From: Pseudotabrizicola algicola
GTDB taxonomy: Bacteria > Pseudomonadota > Alphaproteobacteria > Rhodobacterales > Rhodobacteraceae
Assembly (NCBI RefSeq): GCF_010915705.1
Contig: NZ_JAAIKE010000004.1
Location: forward strand, 62,001-126,000
Direction of reading: 5' to 3'
DNA length: 64,000 nt
Under the pieces are notes generated by a model that was given only the letters and a program-made list of their open reading frames with translations, had not been told where the DNA came from and did not search any database. Below, one piece after another: positions 34,760-45,006 of this stretch (the first letter of the stretch is position 1; each line of letters begins with the position of its first letter). The translations under genes and the position numbers were made by a program.

Positions 34760-36321
34760 TCCTGCAAGAGCGCCGACACAGGGGCCAGTGCCACGGTCGA
34801 GGCCCGCCCTTCGACCGCCCATTCCAAGACGCCCGCCACCGTTTCGGGCCGCAAGGTGCCGATCACGATCACCCGCCCCTCTTGCGCCGCCTTGAACGCC
34901 GCACGGTCAAGATAGCGGCGCACCACGGGGCTCGTCTCGTCCCCACCGTCGATGCTGCGAAACACCACCGCGGCGGGCAGCCCTTCGCGCCGCGCCACCT
35001 GATCGGCCGCATTCAGGCCCTGATCGAAGGTCACAAGCCCGCGCCCCTGTTCGGCAAGGATCGGCACCACCTGCGCAGCAAGCGGGCGGTTGTTCTGAAA
35101 GGCATTGCCATCGGCATCGATCACCGCCACCGCTTCGGGCAGGCGGGTGGCCAGCACCTGAAAGCTCTGCTCCAGATCGCCGGGGCCTGCGCCAACCGGA
35201 ATACCCGTTCCCGCCATCACCACCTCCTGCCCGCCCGCGCGCCAGATCGCGGCGCGTTCGGCACCCCCCTCCGACAAGGGATCGATCACGATCGACAACG
35301 GCAACTCCAGCGCGGCAAGCTCGGCGCGGTCCACGCCCTCTTGCCCGTCATCGTGCAAGAGAATGGCAAAGAGCGGCTTCTGCGCGGCATTTTCAAACGG
35401 GCGCGCATAGCGCAGACGGGGCGGCAGATCGGCGGCATCCGCGACATCGGGCAGCAGCGGCGCGTTGGCCTCGGCAGCGGCAGGCGGCTCGGCCCCGATG
35501 CGGGGCAGCCGCCCTGTCACCACAGACTGCGCCGGATCGCCAACATCGGGCGACGGGGCGGGGGCGGGGTCCGCCTCGGCAACCGCCTCTGGCCCCGCTT
35601 CCGGCAGCGGTCCCGGTTCGGGCGTCGGATCGGCGGGCACGGCCTCTGGCTCGGCCTGGGTTTCGCCCGCTTCGGGCAGCGGCTGCAAAAGCGCCTCCTC
35701 CTCCGGCGTCAGAGGCGGCAGGGGCGGCAAATCGGCAGGGGCCGGATTTCCTTCGGCGGGCGGCAGCGCCGGAGCTGCAGGCTGCGATGCCGCCAAGGGC
35801 GCATCCCCCGCCGACGGGGCGACAGGTTGCCGGACAGGTCCGGCAGAGGCCAGCACATCGCCCGGGGCCTCGCTGGGCGGGGCCGCCGGAGGCTCGACCG
35901 GCGCGGGCGCCGCTTCGGCAACAGGATCTGCGCCGGGGGCCACGGGCGGCGCGGCAAGCGTCGGGGTCATCGCGGCTTCGGCTGGCGCGGGCATCGCGGG
36001 CGCGGGCGCAAGTTCTGCCGCATCCTGCCCGACAGGGGCATCGACCAAGGCCGAAGGTGCGGCAGCAGCAATCTCGGGCTCCGCCTCTCGGGCCTCGGGC
36101 GCAGCGCCCGCGGCCTCCTCCGGCGCACTCGCGGCAGCGGGTGCGGCTTGCGGATCAGCCTCGGCGGCGGGCGGCGCAGCCGCCTCGGTCAGCCTTGGTT
36201 CCGCTACCGGCCCTGCGACCTGCGACACCACGACAAGCCCGCCGACAGCCGCCAGACTTCCCCATACCACTCCCTGAACGAACCCGCGCACTGCCTTGCC
36301 CCTTTTTTCGTTGCCGGACAT
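34756..36321 (-). CDS. Divergent polysaccharide deacetylase family protein (YibQ type)
   Basis: A 521-residue protein in three parts: one transmembrane anchor near residues 15-33, a long Pro/Ala/Glu-rich linker of roughly 250 residues, and a C-terminal YibQ-type divergent polysaccharide deacetylase domain (about 300-521; FAILLHDDGQEGVDRAEL, PLSIVIDPLSEG). YibQ proteins usually have the NodB-like fold. The linker would let the catalytic domain span the periplasm from the inner membrane. Starts at 36321 and 36330 are both possible; neither has a strong ribosome binding site. The catalytic role is not established for this family. Confidence 0.85.
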   Translation of the reverse strand: MSGNEKRGKAVRGFVQGVVWGSLAAVGGLVVVSQVAGPVAEPRLTEAAAPPAAEADPQAAPAAASAPEEAAGAAPEAREAEPEIAAAAPSALVDAPVGQDAAELAPAPAMPAPAEAAMTPTLAAPPVAPGADPVAEAAPAPVEPPAAPPSEAPGDVLASAGPVRQPVAPSAGDAPLAASQPAAPALPPAEGNPAPADLPPLPPLTPEEEALLQPLPEAGETQAEPEAVPADPTPEPGPLPEAGPEAVAEADPAPAPSPDVGDPAQSVVTGRLPRIGAEPPAAAEANAPLLPDVADAADLPPRLRYARPFENAAQKPLFAILLHDDGQEGVDRAELAALELPLSIVIDPLSEGGAERAAIWRAGGQEVVMAGTGIPVGAGPGDLEQSFQVLATRLPEAVAVIDADGNAFQNNRPLAAQVVPILAEQGRGLVTFDQGLNAADQVARREGLPAAVVFRSIDGGDETSPVVRRYLDRAAFKAAQEGRVIVIGTLRPETVAGVLEWAVEGRASTVALAPVSALLQD

Positions 36322-36433
36322 TGTGCCCATCCGGGACAGGTGATCAAGCGGTCTTGACGCCCCTGCCCCGGTCTGACCATCTATAGCCCGACCCGCCGCG
36401 CGCTTCATCCCCTATCCGACAGGCCCTCGCAAG

Positions 36434-37021
36434 ATGCTGCTTCTGATCGACAACTACGACAGTTTTACCTACAACCTCGTCCATTACTTCGGCGAGTTGG
36501 GCGCGGATGTCGTTGTAAAACGCAATGATGCGCTGAATGTGCAGGACGTTCTGGCGATGGCGCCAGAGGCGATCATCCTGTCGCCCGGCCCCTGCGATCC
36601 GGCGGCGGCAGGCATCTGCCTGCCCCTCACCACCGCCGCATACGAGGCGAAGATCCCGCTGCTCGGCGTCTGCCTCGGCCATCAGACCATCGGCGAGGCC
36701 TTTGGCGGCAAGGTCATCCGCTGCCATGAAATCGTGCATGGCAAGATGGGGGCCATGCACCACGCGGGCGGCGGCGTGTTCCGCGGCCTGCCCTCTCCCT
36801 TCCTTGCCACGCGCTATCATTCGCTGATCGTGGAACGTGCCACCCTGCCCGATTGCCTTGAAGTGACCGCATGGCTCGAGGATGGCACGATCATGGGCCT
36901 GCGCCACAAGACCCACCTGATCGAGGGCGTGCAGTTCCACCCCGAATCCATCGCCTCGGAACACGGGCATCAACTCCTGCGCAACTTCCTTGACGAAGCC
37001 CGCGTCAAGGTGACCGCATGA
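36434..37021 (+). CDS. trpG: Anthranilate synthase glutamine amidotransferase component
   Basis: A 195-residue class I amidotransferase that supplies ammonia to TrpE for anthranilate synthesis. The catalytic triad is C80 (GVCLGHQ), H169 and E171 (FHPES). The N-terminus [13 protein letters not shown] is typical. The stop overlaps the trpD start by four bases (ATGA). trpE is not in the window and is presumably unlinked or just beyond another gene. In some bacteria the same subunit also serves folate synthesis (PabA). Confidence 0.96.
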   Translation: MLLLIDNYDSFTYNLVHYFGELGADVVVKRNDALNVQDVLAMAPEAIILSPGPCDPAAAGICLPLTTAAYEAKIPLLGVCLGHQTIGEAFGGKVIRCHEIVHGKMGAMHHAGGGVFRGLPSPFLATRYHSLIVERATLPDCLEVTAWLEDGTIMGLRHKTHLIEGVQFHPESIASEHGHQLLRNFLDEARVKVTA

Positions 37022-38031
37022 GCGAGGTTCTCCGACCGCTGATCGGCCTCGCCGCCGAACGCCCCCTCACCCGCGCCGAGGCCGAGGCCGCCTTTGGCGC
37101 ACTGTTCGACGGGCAAGGCACGCCCGCGCAGATGGGCGGCTTCCTCATGGCCCTGCGCACGCGCGGCGAGACGGTCGACGAATACGCAGCCGCCGCCACC
37201 GTCATGCGCGCCAAGTGCAACAAGGTTTCCGCGCCCGAAGGCGCGATGGACATTGTCGGCACCGGCGGCGATGGCAAGGGCACGCTCAACATCTCGACCG
37301 CCACCGCCTTCGTGGTGGCAGGGGCGGGCGTCGTCGTGGCCAAGCACGGCAACCGCAACCTGTCGTCGAAATCGGGCGCAGCAGATGCGCTCACGGAAAT
37401 GGGCCTGAACGTCATGGTAGGCCCCGCACAGGTGGAAACCTGCCTGCGCGAGGCAGGCATCGGCTTCATGATGGCCCCGATGCACCACCCCGCCATCCGC
37501 CACGTCATGCCCGTGCGGCAAGAGCTTGGCACCCGCACCATTTTCAACATCCTTGGCCCGCTGACCAACCCCGCAGGGGTCACGCGCCAGTTGACGGGCG
37601 CGTTCTCGCCCGCCCTGATCCGCCCGATGGCCGAAACCCTGCTGGCGCTTGGCACCATCAAGGCATGGCTGGTGCATGGCGGCGACGGCACCGACGAGAT
37701 TTCCATCGCGGCCCCCACGAAAGTGGCGGCGGTAGAGCATGGGCATGTGCGCGAATTCACCCTGCACCCCGAAGATGCGGGCCTGCCCTATCACCCGTTT
37801 GAAAAGATCATGGGCGGCACGCCGGCCGAGAATGCCGCCGCCCTGCGCGCCCTGCTGGACGGGGCGCAGGGGGCCTACCGCGATGCGGTGCTTTTGAACG
37901 CCGCCGCCGCGCTGGTGGTGGCTGACAAGGCAAAGACACTGGCCGAAGGCGTCGAAATGGCCCGCGTTTCCATCGATTCAGGGGCGGCAAAGGCAAAAAT
38001 CGCCGCCCTCGCCCGCCTGACCAACGCCTGA
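37018..38031 (+). CDS. trpD: Anthranilate phosphoribosyltransferase
   Basis: A 337-residue TrpD that joins anthranilate to PRPP. The PRPP/Mg site is [15 protein letters not shown], followed by [21 protein letters not shown], and [11 protein letters not shown] is the other signature. Translation is coupled to trpG. Length and motifs are standard. Confidence 0.97.
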   Translation: MSEVLRPLIGLAAERPLTRAEAEAAFGALFDGQGTPAQMGGFLMALRTRGETVDEYAAAATVMRAKCNKVSAPEGAMDIVGTGGDGKGTLNISTATAFVVAGAGVVVAKHGNRNLSSKSGAADALTEMGLNVMVGPAQVETCLREAGIGFMMAPMHHPAIRHVMPVRQELGTRTIFNILGPLTNPAGVTRQLTGAFSPALIRPMAETLLALGTIKAWLVHGGDGTDEISIAAPTKVAAVEHGHVREFTLHPEDAGLPYHPFEKIMGGTPAENAAALRALLDGAQGAYRDAVLLNAAAALVVADKAKTLAEGVEMARVSIDSGAAKAKIAALARLTNA

Positions 38032-38069
38032 ACTCCCACCCTGAGCGCCCGCAGGGCAAGGAACCCGCC

Positions 38070-38882
38070 ATGACCACGATCCTCGACCGTATCAAGACCT
38101 ACAAACTGGAAGAGATCGCCGCGCGCAAAGCCGCCCGCCCCTTGGCCGAGGTCGAGGATGCCGCCCGCGCGGCCCCTGCCCCGCGCGGCTTTGCGCGTGC
38201 GCTGTCCACCGCCGCAGGCTCCGGCTATGGCCTGATCGCCGAGATCAAGAAGGCCAGCCCGTCCAAGGGCCTGATCCGCCCCGATTTCGACCCGCCTGCC
38301 CTTGCCAAGGCCTATGAGGAAGGCGGGGCCACCTGCCTTTCGGTCCTCACCGACGGGCCATCCTTTCAGGGGGCCGATGAATTCCTGACCCAAGCCTCGC
38401 AAGCCACGTCGCTGCCCTGCCTGCGCAAGGATTTCCTCTACGATCCCTATCAGGTCGCCGAGGCGCGCGCCCTGCACGCCGACTGCATCCTGCTCATCAT
38501 GGCCTCGCTCTCGGACGATCAGGCGGCGGAACTCGAGGCGGCGGCGATCGAATGGGGCATGGACGTGCTGATCGAGGTGCATGACCGCGCCGAACTGGAA
38601 CGCTCCGCCCTGCTGAAATCGCGGCTTCTGGGCATCAACAACCGCAGCCTGCATACGTTCGAGGTCAGCTTGCAGACCACGCGCGATCTGGCGCGCCGCG
38701 TGTCCGAAGACCGGTTGATCGTCTCGGAATCCGGCCTCTTCACACCTGCCGATCTGGCGGATCTGGCGCAATACGGCGCGCGCTGCTTCCTCATTGGCGA
38801 ATCCCTGATGCGGCAGGACGATGTGGCCGCCGCCACCCGCGCCATCCTTGCCCGCCCCCTCACCGCACAGGGCGGGATATGA
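38070..38882 (+). CDS. trpC: Indole-3-glycerol phosphate synthase
   Basis: A 270-residue (beta/alpha)8-barrel enzyme closing the indole ring in tryptophan synthesis. Signature residues are visible in [20 protein letters not shown], the [11 protein letters not shown] strand and [12 protein letters not shown]. It is monofunctional, without a fused TrpF. It starts 38 bases after trpD and overlaps moaC by four bases (ATGA), coupling tryptophan and molybdopterin genes. Confidence 0.97.
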   Translation: MTTILDRIKTYKLEEIAARKAARPLAEVEDAARAAPAPRGFARALSTAAGSGYGLIAEIKKASPSKGLIRPDFDPPALAKAYEEGGATCLSVLTDGPSFQGADEFLTQASQATSLPCLRKDFLYDPYQVAEARALHADCILLIMASLSDDQAAELEAAAIEWGMDVLIEVHDRAELERSALLKSRLLGINNRSLHTFEVSLQTTRDLARRVSEDRLIVSESGLFTPADLADLAQYGARCFLIGESLMRQDDVAAATRAILARPLTAQGGI

Positions 38883-39367
38883 CCTCCGGCCTCACCCATT
38901 TTGATGCGGAAGGCGCAGCGCATATGGTGGACGTCTCTGACAAGCCGGTGACCGCCCGCGTGGCGGTCGCGCGCGGGTCGGTGGTGATGTCTGCCGAGAC
39001 GCTGGCGCTGATCACCAGCGGTCAGGCGAAAAAGGGCGATGTGCTGGGCGTGGCGCGACTGGCCGGCATCATGGGCGCGAAGAAAACCGCCGACCTGATC
39101 CCGCTGTGCCACCCGTTGCCGATCACCAAGGTCGCCCTCACCCTGACGCCAGATCCGACGCTGCCGGGCGTGGTGGTCGAGGCGACGGTGAAAACCGGCG
39201 GCCAGACCGGGGTAGAGATGGAGGCCCTGACCGCCGTTTCGGTGGCGTGCCTGACGATCTACGACATGGTCAAGGCGGTCGAAAAATCCATGCGGATCGA
39301 AGGGATAAGGCTGATCCTGAAAGATGGCGGCAAATCGGGCCGCTATGACGCCGGGGATCAGGCGTGA
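38879..39367 (+). CDS. moaC: Cyclic pyranopterin monophosphate synthase
   Basis: A 162-residue MoaC, which with MoaA converts GTP to cyclic pyranopterin monophosphate in molybdenum cofactor synthesis. Recognisable segments are [19 protein letters not shown] and [23 protein letters not shown]. It overlaps trpC (ATGA) and moeA (GTGA). No moaA lies nearby. Confidence 0.97.
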   Translation: MTSGLTHFDAEGAAHMVDVSDKPVTARVAVARGSVVMSAETLALITSGQAKKGDVLGVARLAGIMGAKKTADLIPLCHPLPITKVALTLTPDPTLPGVVVEATVKTGGQTGVEMEALTAVSVACLTIYDMVKAVEKSMRIEGIRLILKDGGKSGRYDAGDQA

Positions 39368-40548
39368 TCTCGGTCGACGAGGCACTGGCGCGCTGTCTGG
39401 CGCTGGTGGCGGCGCTGCCGGTTGAACAGGTGCCTCTGGCGCAGGCCGCAGGCCGCTACATGCCGCAGCCCGCCACCGCCACGCGCGACCAGCCCCCCTT
39501 TGCCGCCTCGGCGATGGATGGCTATGCGGTGCAAGGCGACCCCGCCGCCGGTGACCGCTTCACCGTGGTGGGCGAGGCGGGCGCAGGCCATGCGTGGCAC
39601 GGCACTCTCGGCCCCTTGCAGGCCGCCCGCATCTTTACCGGCGCGCCCCTGCCATCAGGGGCCACGCGGGTCATCATACAGGAAGATGTCACGCGCGATG
39701 GCGACATCATCACCGTCAAGGACGGTGCCGACAGCGCCACCCACATCCGCCCCGCCGGACAGGATTTCCGCACCGGCGACACGCTCTCCCCGCGCCTGCT
39801 GCGCCCCAATGATCTGGCGCTGCTCGCCGCGATGAACCTGCCGCTGGTGCCGGTCACCCGCCGCCCCGTGGTCGCGATCATCGCCACGGGGGATGAACTG
39901 GTGATGCCCGGCGAAACCCCCGGCCCCGACCAGATCATCGCCTCGAACTCCTTCACCCTCAAGGCTTTGGCCGAGGAGGCCGGGGCCGAAGTGCGGCTTT
40001 TGCCCATCGCCCGCGACAGCGCCGAGGCGCTGCGCTATGTGCTCGGTCTGGCCGAGGGGGCCGATGTGATCGTGACAACGGGCGGCGCTTCGGTGGGCGA
40101 CCATGACCTTGTGGCCGAGGTTGCTGCCTCACTGGGGATGGAGCGCGCGTTCTGGAAAATCGCGATGCGCCCCGGCAAGCCGCTGATGGCGGGCCGCCTT
40201 GGCGGGGCCGCCCTCTTGGGGCTGCCGGGCAATCCGGTTTCCGCCGTGGTCTGCGCCCACCTGTTCCTGCTGCCCATGCTGCGCGCGCTTCTTGGCCTGC
40301 CCGCCGAGGCTGTTGCGCCCAGACTCCGCACCGCCGTTCTGGCGCAGGATGTCGCGGCAAACGGCCCCCGCGCCCATTACATGCGCGCGACGCTCACCGA
40401 AACCGACAGCCTGCCCCGGATCGCCCCCTTCGACCGGCAGGACAGCTCGCTCCTCTCGATCCTGTCCCACGCCAACGCGCTTTTGCTGCGCCCCGTCGGC
40501 GATGGTGCGCGCAGCAAGGGCGAGCTGGTCTCGTATCTGCCGATCTGA
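39364..40548 (+). CDS. moeA: Molybdopterin molybdenumtransferase
   Basis: A 394-residue MoeA that inserts molybdate into adenylated molybdopterin. The N-terminal segment [12 protein letters not shown], the central TGDELVMPG and [11 protein letters not shown], and [13 protein letters not shown] are the standard signatures. The start is a GTG overlapping the moaC stop (GTGA). It may serve the molybdenum hydroxylase encoded further along. lexA follows after about 90 bp with its own promoter. Confidence 0.97.
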   Translation: MISVDEALARCLALVAALPVEQVPLAQAAGRYMPQPATATRDQPPFAASAMDGYAVQGDPAAGDRFTVVGEAGAGHAWHGTLGPLQAARIFTGAPLPSGATRVIIQEDVTRDGDIITVKDGADSATHIRPAGQDFRTGDTLSPRLLRPNDLALLAAMNLPLVPVTRRPVVAIIATGDELVMPGETPGPDQIIASNSFTLKALAEEAGAEVRLLPIARDSAEALRYVLGLAEGADVIVTTGGASVGDHDLVAEVAASLGMERAFWKIAMRPGKPLMAGRLGGAALLGLPGNPVSAVVCAHLFLLPMLRALLGLPAEAVAPRLRTAVLAQDVAANGPRAHYMRATLTETDSLPRIAPFDRQDSSLLSILSHANALLLRPVGDGARSKGELVSYLPI

Positions 40549-40578
40549 CGGGGCCAGAGGTTGAATCGCAGGCGGGAC

Positions 40579-40607
40579 TTGACACAAAACGGGAACACGG
40601 GCAGAAC
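40579..40607 (+). promoter_or_regulatory. lexA promoter with SOS box GAAC-N7-GAAC
   Basis: A consensus -35 element TTGACA (40579-40584) is followed by GAAC (40593-40596), seven bases, and GAAC (40604-40607), the direct-repeat LexA box of Rhodobacter-type Alphaproteobacteria. It lies over the expected spacer and -10 region, 32 bases before the lexA start, consistent with autorepression. Confidence 0.85.
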
Positions 40608-40639
40608 ATAACATTAACGAACGCAGATCAGGGTGGGAC

Positions 40640-41332
40640 ATGCTTACGCGCAAACAGCTGAAACTTCTGGATTTCATCAAGACGCGCATGGATGTCGACG
40701 GCGTTCCGCCCTCGTTTGACGAAATGAAGGATGCGCTGGATCTGCGCTCCAAGTCGGGGATCCACCGTCTGATCACCGCGCTGGAAGAACGCGGCTTCAT
40801 CCGCAGGCTGGCCCATCGGGCGCGCGCGCTGGAGATCATCAAGCTGCCCGATGCGATGGACAAACCCGGCTTCACCCCCCGCGTGATCGAAGGCGACAAA
40901 CCCGCCGCGCCACAGCCCCGCGCCGCCCTCGCGGTGGAAACGGTGCATGCGCTGGAACTGCCCGTCATGGGCCGCATCGCCGCCGGTGTCCCGATCGAGG
41001 CGATTTCCGAGGTCTCGCACCACGTCGCAGTGCCCGGCTCGATGCTGGCAGGGCGCGGCAACCATTACGCGCTCGAGGTCAAGGGCGACTCGATGATCGA
41101 GGCGGGGATCAACGATGGCGATATCGTCGTCATCCGCGAACAGAACACGGCCGAGAATGGCGATATCGTGGTGGCCTTGGTCGATGATGCCGAGGCGACG
41201 CTGAAACGCTTCCGCCGTCGCGGCAATATGATCGCGCTCGAAGCGGCAAACCCCGCCTATGAAACGCGCGTCCTGCCGGACCATCAGGTCAAGGTGCAGG
41301 GCCGTCTGGTCGGGCTGATCCGCAGCTATTGA
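40640..41332 (+). CDS. lexA: SOS repressor LexA
   Basis: A 230-residue LexA with an N-terminal winged helix ([21 protein letters not shown]..., about 1-65) and a C-terminal S24 self-cleavage domain. The cleavage site is A115-G116 ([10 protein letters not shown]), the nucleophile S151 (GDSMIEAG) and the general base K189 (ATLKRF). The protein should repress its own gene through the upstream GAAC-N7-GAAC box and release on RecA-stimulated cleavage. It faces comEC, with only seven bases between stops. Confidence 0.97.
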   Translation: MLTRKQLKLLDFIKTRMDVDGVPPSFDEMKDALDLRSKSGIHRLITALEERGFIRRLAHRARALEIIKLPDAMDKPGFTPRVIEGDKPAAPQPRAALAVETVHALELPVMGRIAAGVPIEAISEVSHHVAVPGSMLAGRGNHYALEVKGDSMIEAGINDGDIVVIREQNTAENGDIVVALVDDAEATLKRFRRRGNMIALEAANPAYETRVLPDHQVKVQGRLVGLIRSY

Positions 41333-41339
41333 ACGGGCG

Positions 41340-43442
41340 TCAGGGCAAGGCCGCGCGCGGCCGCGCCTGAATGACCTGCACCAGACCATCAGGGCGGCGC
41401 GGTGATGACCAGAGCCGCGCCGCGCCAAAGGTCGGGCGCACGACCAGTCCCCCGCCGCCCGGAGACAGGGCCAGGCTGCCAGAGCCGCGCAACCTTTCGG
41501 GGTCAAGCACGACGCAGCCCAGTGGACCCACTGGCACCGGCACGGACACCACCACAAAATCCGCCTGCGCGCAGGCCTCCTCCACCCGCGCGGCGGCGCT
41601 CTTGCCCTTCAGCGCCACCCCCGTGACGCCCGCCACCTCGAAGCGCCGCAACCCAGGCGGCCCCGTCACGCCCGCCCGCGCCGCCGCCGCCTCTTGCGAG
41701 GCAAGATCACCGTCGTTCTCAAGCCAGTTCAGCGCGGCAAATCCCGCGCCGCCCGCTGCCGACAGCGCCCGCCCCTCGGAGCCCAGCACCCCGACCAGCG
41801 CGCCATCCGCCGAGATCAGCACCGCCGGCCTGTCCGCCGCCAGCCAGAGCCCCAGCGCAAGCAGCGCCACCGGCAAGCCAAGCGCGCGCCACCGGCCCTG
41901 CAGCAGAACCACAAACGCGCCCGCCAGCGTGACCAGAGGCAGCACCCAAGGGCCCGGCGCCCGGATCGCCGTCACCGCCCCGTTCCAGCCCGCGACCCAA
42001 TGCGCCACCCCCAAGATCCATGCGGCACCCTGCTCCATGACCCAAAGCGGCAGCCCCGCCAGCCCGAACGGGGCCAGCAGCCCCGCCACCGCCCCCGCAG
42101 GCATCACCACCGACCCCATGACCGGCACCGACAGCAGATTGGCAATCAGCCCGTAATCGGCATAGCGGTTGAAATGGGCGGCGGCATATGGGGCGGTGGC
42201 AAAGCCGCCAAGCAGGCTCGACAGCACCAAGGCGAACACCGGCATCGCCCAGCGTGGCAGTCGGCCCGCCACGATCCGCCGGTCCACCGCGCGAAACCCC
42301 GCGATCAGCGCAACAGTCGCGGCAAAGGACATCTGGAACCCCGGCTCCAACAGCGTTTCAGGCTGCCAGAGCAGCAGGATCGTCCCCGCCAGCGCCACCG
42401 AGCGCAGGGTCAGCGCCTTGCGGTCCAAAAGCACCGCGCCCAGCATCACCGCCACCATGATGAAAGCCCGCTCGGTCGCCACATTGGCCCCCGACAGCGC
42501 AAGATAGAAGGCCGCCACCGCAAAGGCCACCACAGCGGCAAGCTTCTTGCCGTTCACCCGCAGGGCAAGCGGCGGCACACAGGCAATCGCCATGCGCAGG
42601 CCCGCAAAGACAAATCCGGTCAGAAAGGCCATATGCATGCCCGAAATCGCCAGAATATGCGCCATATTGGTATCGCGCAGCGCCTGCACCGCCTCTTTGC
42701 TCAGGCCCGACCGGTCCCCCGTCATGATGCCGGCGATAAAGCCCCCCGCATCGCCCGGAACAGCCGCCATCAGCGCCAAGGCCAGATCGCGGCGCAGTTC
42801 TGCAATGCTCCACCCCTCGGGGGCGGCCTGCCACAGCACCAGCGGCGCGTTGGAATAGCCCACCGCGCCCAGCCGGTCAAAGAACGCCATGCGCCGGAAA
42901 TCGAAACTGCCCGGCTCGACCGGCCCGTCGGGCGCTTGCAGCGTGGCGGTCAGCATCACGATCTCGCCCGGAAAGGGCATGTGCCCCGGTTCCTTGGCAC
43001 GCAAGGAAATGCGGACCCGTTCGGGCAAGCGGCTGGCGCGCACCCTGTCAAGCTGCACACGGTCCAGCGTGACGCGCAGGGCGTCGGTCTGGCTGCGGTC
43101 TATCCCGATCACGCGCCCCGTGACCGGCCCGAAATAGCGAAAGTCCAGCATCGGCGCCTGAACGCTCTGCGCCCGCACCCCGCAGGCCAGCACCCCCAGC
43201 GCCACACAGGCCACAGCGGCGGCAATGGGGTGCCCCCCCTCGGGCCCCCGATGGCGAAAGGCGACAGAGGCCAAGACCAGCAAGGCCGCCCCCGCGTAAA
43301 CCGCTGGCCCCGGTTCCCAGTCAAGACTGAACCAGCCGCCGATGCCCAGACCGATGAACAGCGGCACCCAAGGAAACAGCGTGCCTCTGGCCGCCGCCAG
43401 CGCCGCGACGGGCCGCGATAGCCAGTCAGTCAGGACCGCCAC
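41340..43442 (-). CDS. comEC: ComEC/Rec2 family competence protein
   Basis: A 700-residue polytopic inner-membrane protein that forms the DNA uptake channel in competence, and in R. capsulatus is needed for taking up gene transfer agent DNA. An N-terminal DUF4131 region (about 20-200) precedes the Competence domain with the key stretch HILAISGMHMAFLTGF. A large C-terminal MBL-like nuclease domain is not evident; the tail of about 150 residues is short and degenerate. The start is a GTG at 43442; gltX is divergent 76 bp away. Confidence 0.92.
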   Translation of the reverse strand: MAVLTDWLSRPVAALAAARGTLFPWVPLFIGLGIGGWFSLDWEPGPAVYAGAALLVLASVAFRHRGPEGGHPIAAAVACVALGVLACGVRAQSVQAPMLDFRYFGPVTGRVIGIDRSQTDALRVTLDRVQLDRVRASRLPERVRISLRAKEPGHMPFPGEIVMLTATLQAPDGPVEPGSFDFRRMAFFDRLGAVGYSNAPLVLWQAAPEGWSIAELRRDLALALMAAVPGDAGGFIAGIMTGDRSGLSKEAVQALRDTNMAHILAISGMHMAFLTGFVFAGLRMAIACVPPLALRVNGKKLAAVVAFAVAAFYLALSGANVATERAFIMVAVMLGAVLLDRKALTLRSVALAGTILLLWQPETLLEPGFQMSFAATVALIAGFRAVDRRIVAGRLPRWAMPVFALVLSSLLGGFATAPYAAAHFNRYADYGLIANLLSVPVMGSVVMPAGAVAGLLAPFGLAGLPLWVMEQGAAWILGVAHWVAGWNGAVTAIRAPGPWVLPLVTLAGAFVVLLQGRWRALGLPVALLALGLWLAADRPAVLISADGALVGVLGSEGRALSAAGGAGFAALNWLENDGDLASQEAAAARAGVTGPPGLRRFEVAGVTGVALKGKSAAARVEEACAQADFVVVSVPVPVGPLGCVVLDPERLRGSGSLALSPGGGGLVVRPTFGAARLWSSPRRPDGLVQVIQARPRAALP

Positions 43443-43518
43443 CTTGTTTCCCGCCCCTTCACCGCCTAGAACCGGGCCAAGCCTACCGCCCAGATGGTTT
43501 CCGAAAGGTTAACGCTCC

Positions 43519-44925
43519 ATGTCCGCCACCCCCGTCGTCACCCGTTTTGCACCCTCGCCAACCGGCTATCTGCACATCGGCGGGGCGCGCACCGCCTTGT
43601 TCAACTGGCTGTTTGCACGCGGGCGCGGCGGCAAGTTCCTGTTGCGGATCGAGGACACAGACCGCGAACGCTCAACGCCAGAGGCAACAGCGGCCATCCT
43701 GCAAGGTCTGACATGGCTTGGCCTCGACTGGGATGGCGACGCCATCAGCCAGTTCGAACGCCGCGACCGCCACGCCGAGGTGGCGCATCAGATGCTGGCC
43801 CGCGGCACCGCCTACAAGTGCTTTTCCACGCCCGAAGAAATCGCCGCCTTCCGCGCGGCGCAAGAGGCCGCGGGCGTCAGCTATGCGGTGTTCCAGAGCC
43901 CTTGGCGCGACGCAGATCCCGCCACCTACCCCGATGCCCCCTATGCCATCCGCATGAAGGCCCCGCGCACGGGCGAGACGAAGATCGTCGACACGGTTCA
44001 GGGCACCGTCACCGTGCGCAACGACCAACTTGATGACATGATCGTGCTGCGCTCGGACGGCACGCCCACCTATATGCTGGCGGTGGTGGTGGACGATCAT
44101 GACATGGGGGTCACCCATGTGATCCGCGGGGACGATCACCTCAACAACGCAGCGCGCCAGCAGATGGTCTATGACGCGATGGGCTGGGCGATCCCGGTCT
44201 GGGCGCATATTCCCCTCATCCACGGGCCGGATGGCAAGAAACTGTCAAAGCGCCACGGTGCCACGGCGGTCGGGGATTATCAGGCGCAGGGCTATCCGGC
44301 GGCGGGCATGCGCAATTACCTGACCCGCCTTGGCTGGGCGCATGGCGATGCCGAGCTTTTCACGACAGAGCAGGCCCTCTCCATGTTCGGGCTTGAAGGA
44401 ATCGGCCGCAGCCCCGCACGGCTCGATTTCAAGAAGCTGGAATCAACCTGCGGCTGGCATCTGGCGCAGGGCGAAGATGCTGCGTTGCTGCATGAGATAG
44501 AGGGCTATCTGGCCGCAGCGGAACGCCCCGCCCTGACGCCAAACCAGCGCGATCTTCTCTTCCGCGCGCTCTACTGCGTGAAGGACAGGGCAAAAACCTT
44601 CCCCGAACTGCTTGATAAGGCTCGCTTCGCCCTCACCTCGCGTCCGGTCGACATCGACGAGGCGGCAGGCAAGGCACTTGACGCTGTATCCCGTGGTATA
44701 CTGAAAGAATTGACGCTGCGCTTGCAAAGTGCTAGCTGGACGAAGGATGCGCTTGAGTCCATTCTGACTGAAGTTGCCACGGCCCATGGCATCGGTTTCG
44801 GAAAACTGGCCGCGCCCTTGCGTGCCGCTCTTGCCGGGCGGAGTGCGACCCCAAGCGTCTATGACATGATGCTGGTCATCGGTCAGGACGAAACGATTGC
44901 GCGGTTGCAGGATGCCGCGGCCTAA
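43519..44925 (+). CDS. gltX: Glutamate--tRNA ligase
   Basis: A 468-residue class Ic aminoacyl-tRNA synthetase that charges tRNA-Glu. The HIGH motif is YLHIGG (17-22) and the KMSKS motif is KKLSKRHGA near residue 240. Many Alphaproteobacteria carry two GltX proteins and, through GatCAB (gatB is in this window), form Gln-tRNA from misacylated Glu-tRNA. Which copy this is cannot be decided from the sequence. It lies upstream of gltA. Confidence 0.96.
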   Translation: MSATPVVTRFAPSPTGYLHIGGARTALFNWLFARGRGGKFLLRIEDTDRERSTPEATAAILQGLTWLGLDWDGDAISQFERRDRHAEVAHQMLARGTAYKCFSTPEEIAAFRAAQEAAGVSYAVFQSPWRDADPATYPDAPYAIRMKAPRTGETKIVDTVQGTVTVRNDQLDDMIVLRSDGTPTYMLAVVVDDHDMGVTHVIRGDDHLNNAARQQMVYDAMGWAIPVWAHIPLIHGPDGKKLSKRHGATAVGDYQAQGYPAAGMRNYLTRLGWAHGDAELFTTEQALSMFGLEGIGRSPARLDFKKLESTCGWHLAQGEDAALLHEIEGYLAAAERPALTPNQRDLLFRALYCVKDRAKTFPELLDKARFALTSRPVDIDEAAGKALDAVSRGILKELTLRLQSASWTKDALESILTEVATAHGIGFGKLAAPLRAALAGRSATPSVYDMMLVIGQDETIARLQDAAA

Positions 44926-45006
44926 ACCGGCTGCACCCTGCCACCGTAAGAACTATGCGCCACCAGCCGGGACGGTCCGGCGGGGCAAGAACGAGGGATG
45001 AGAGAG

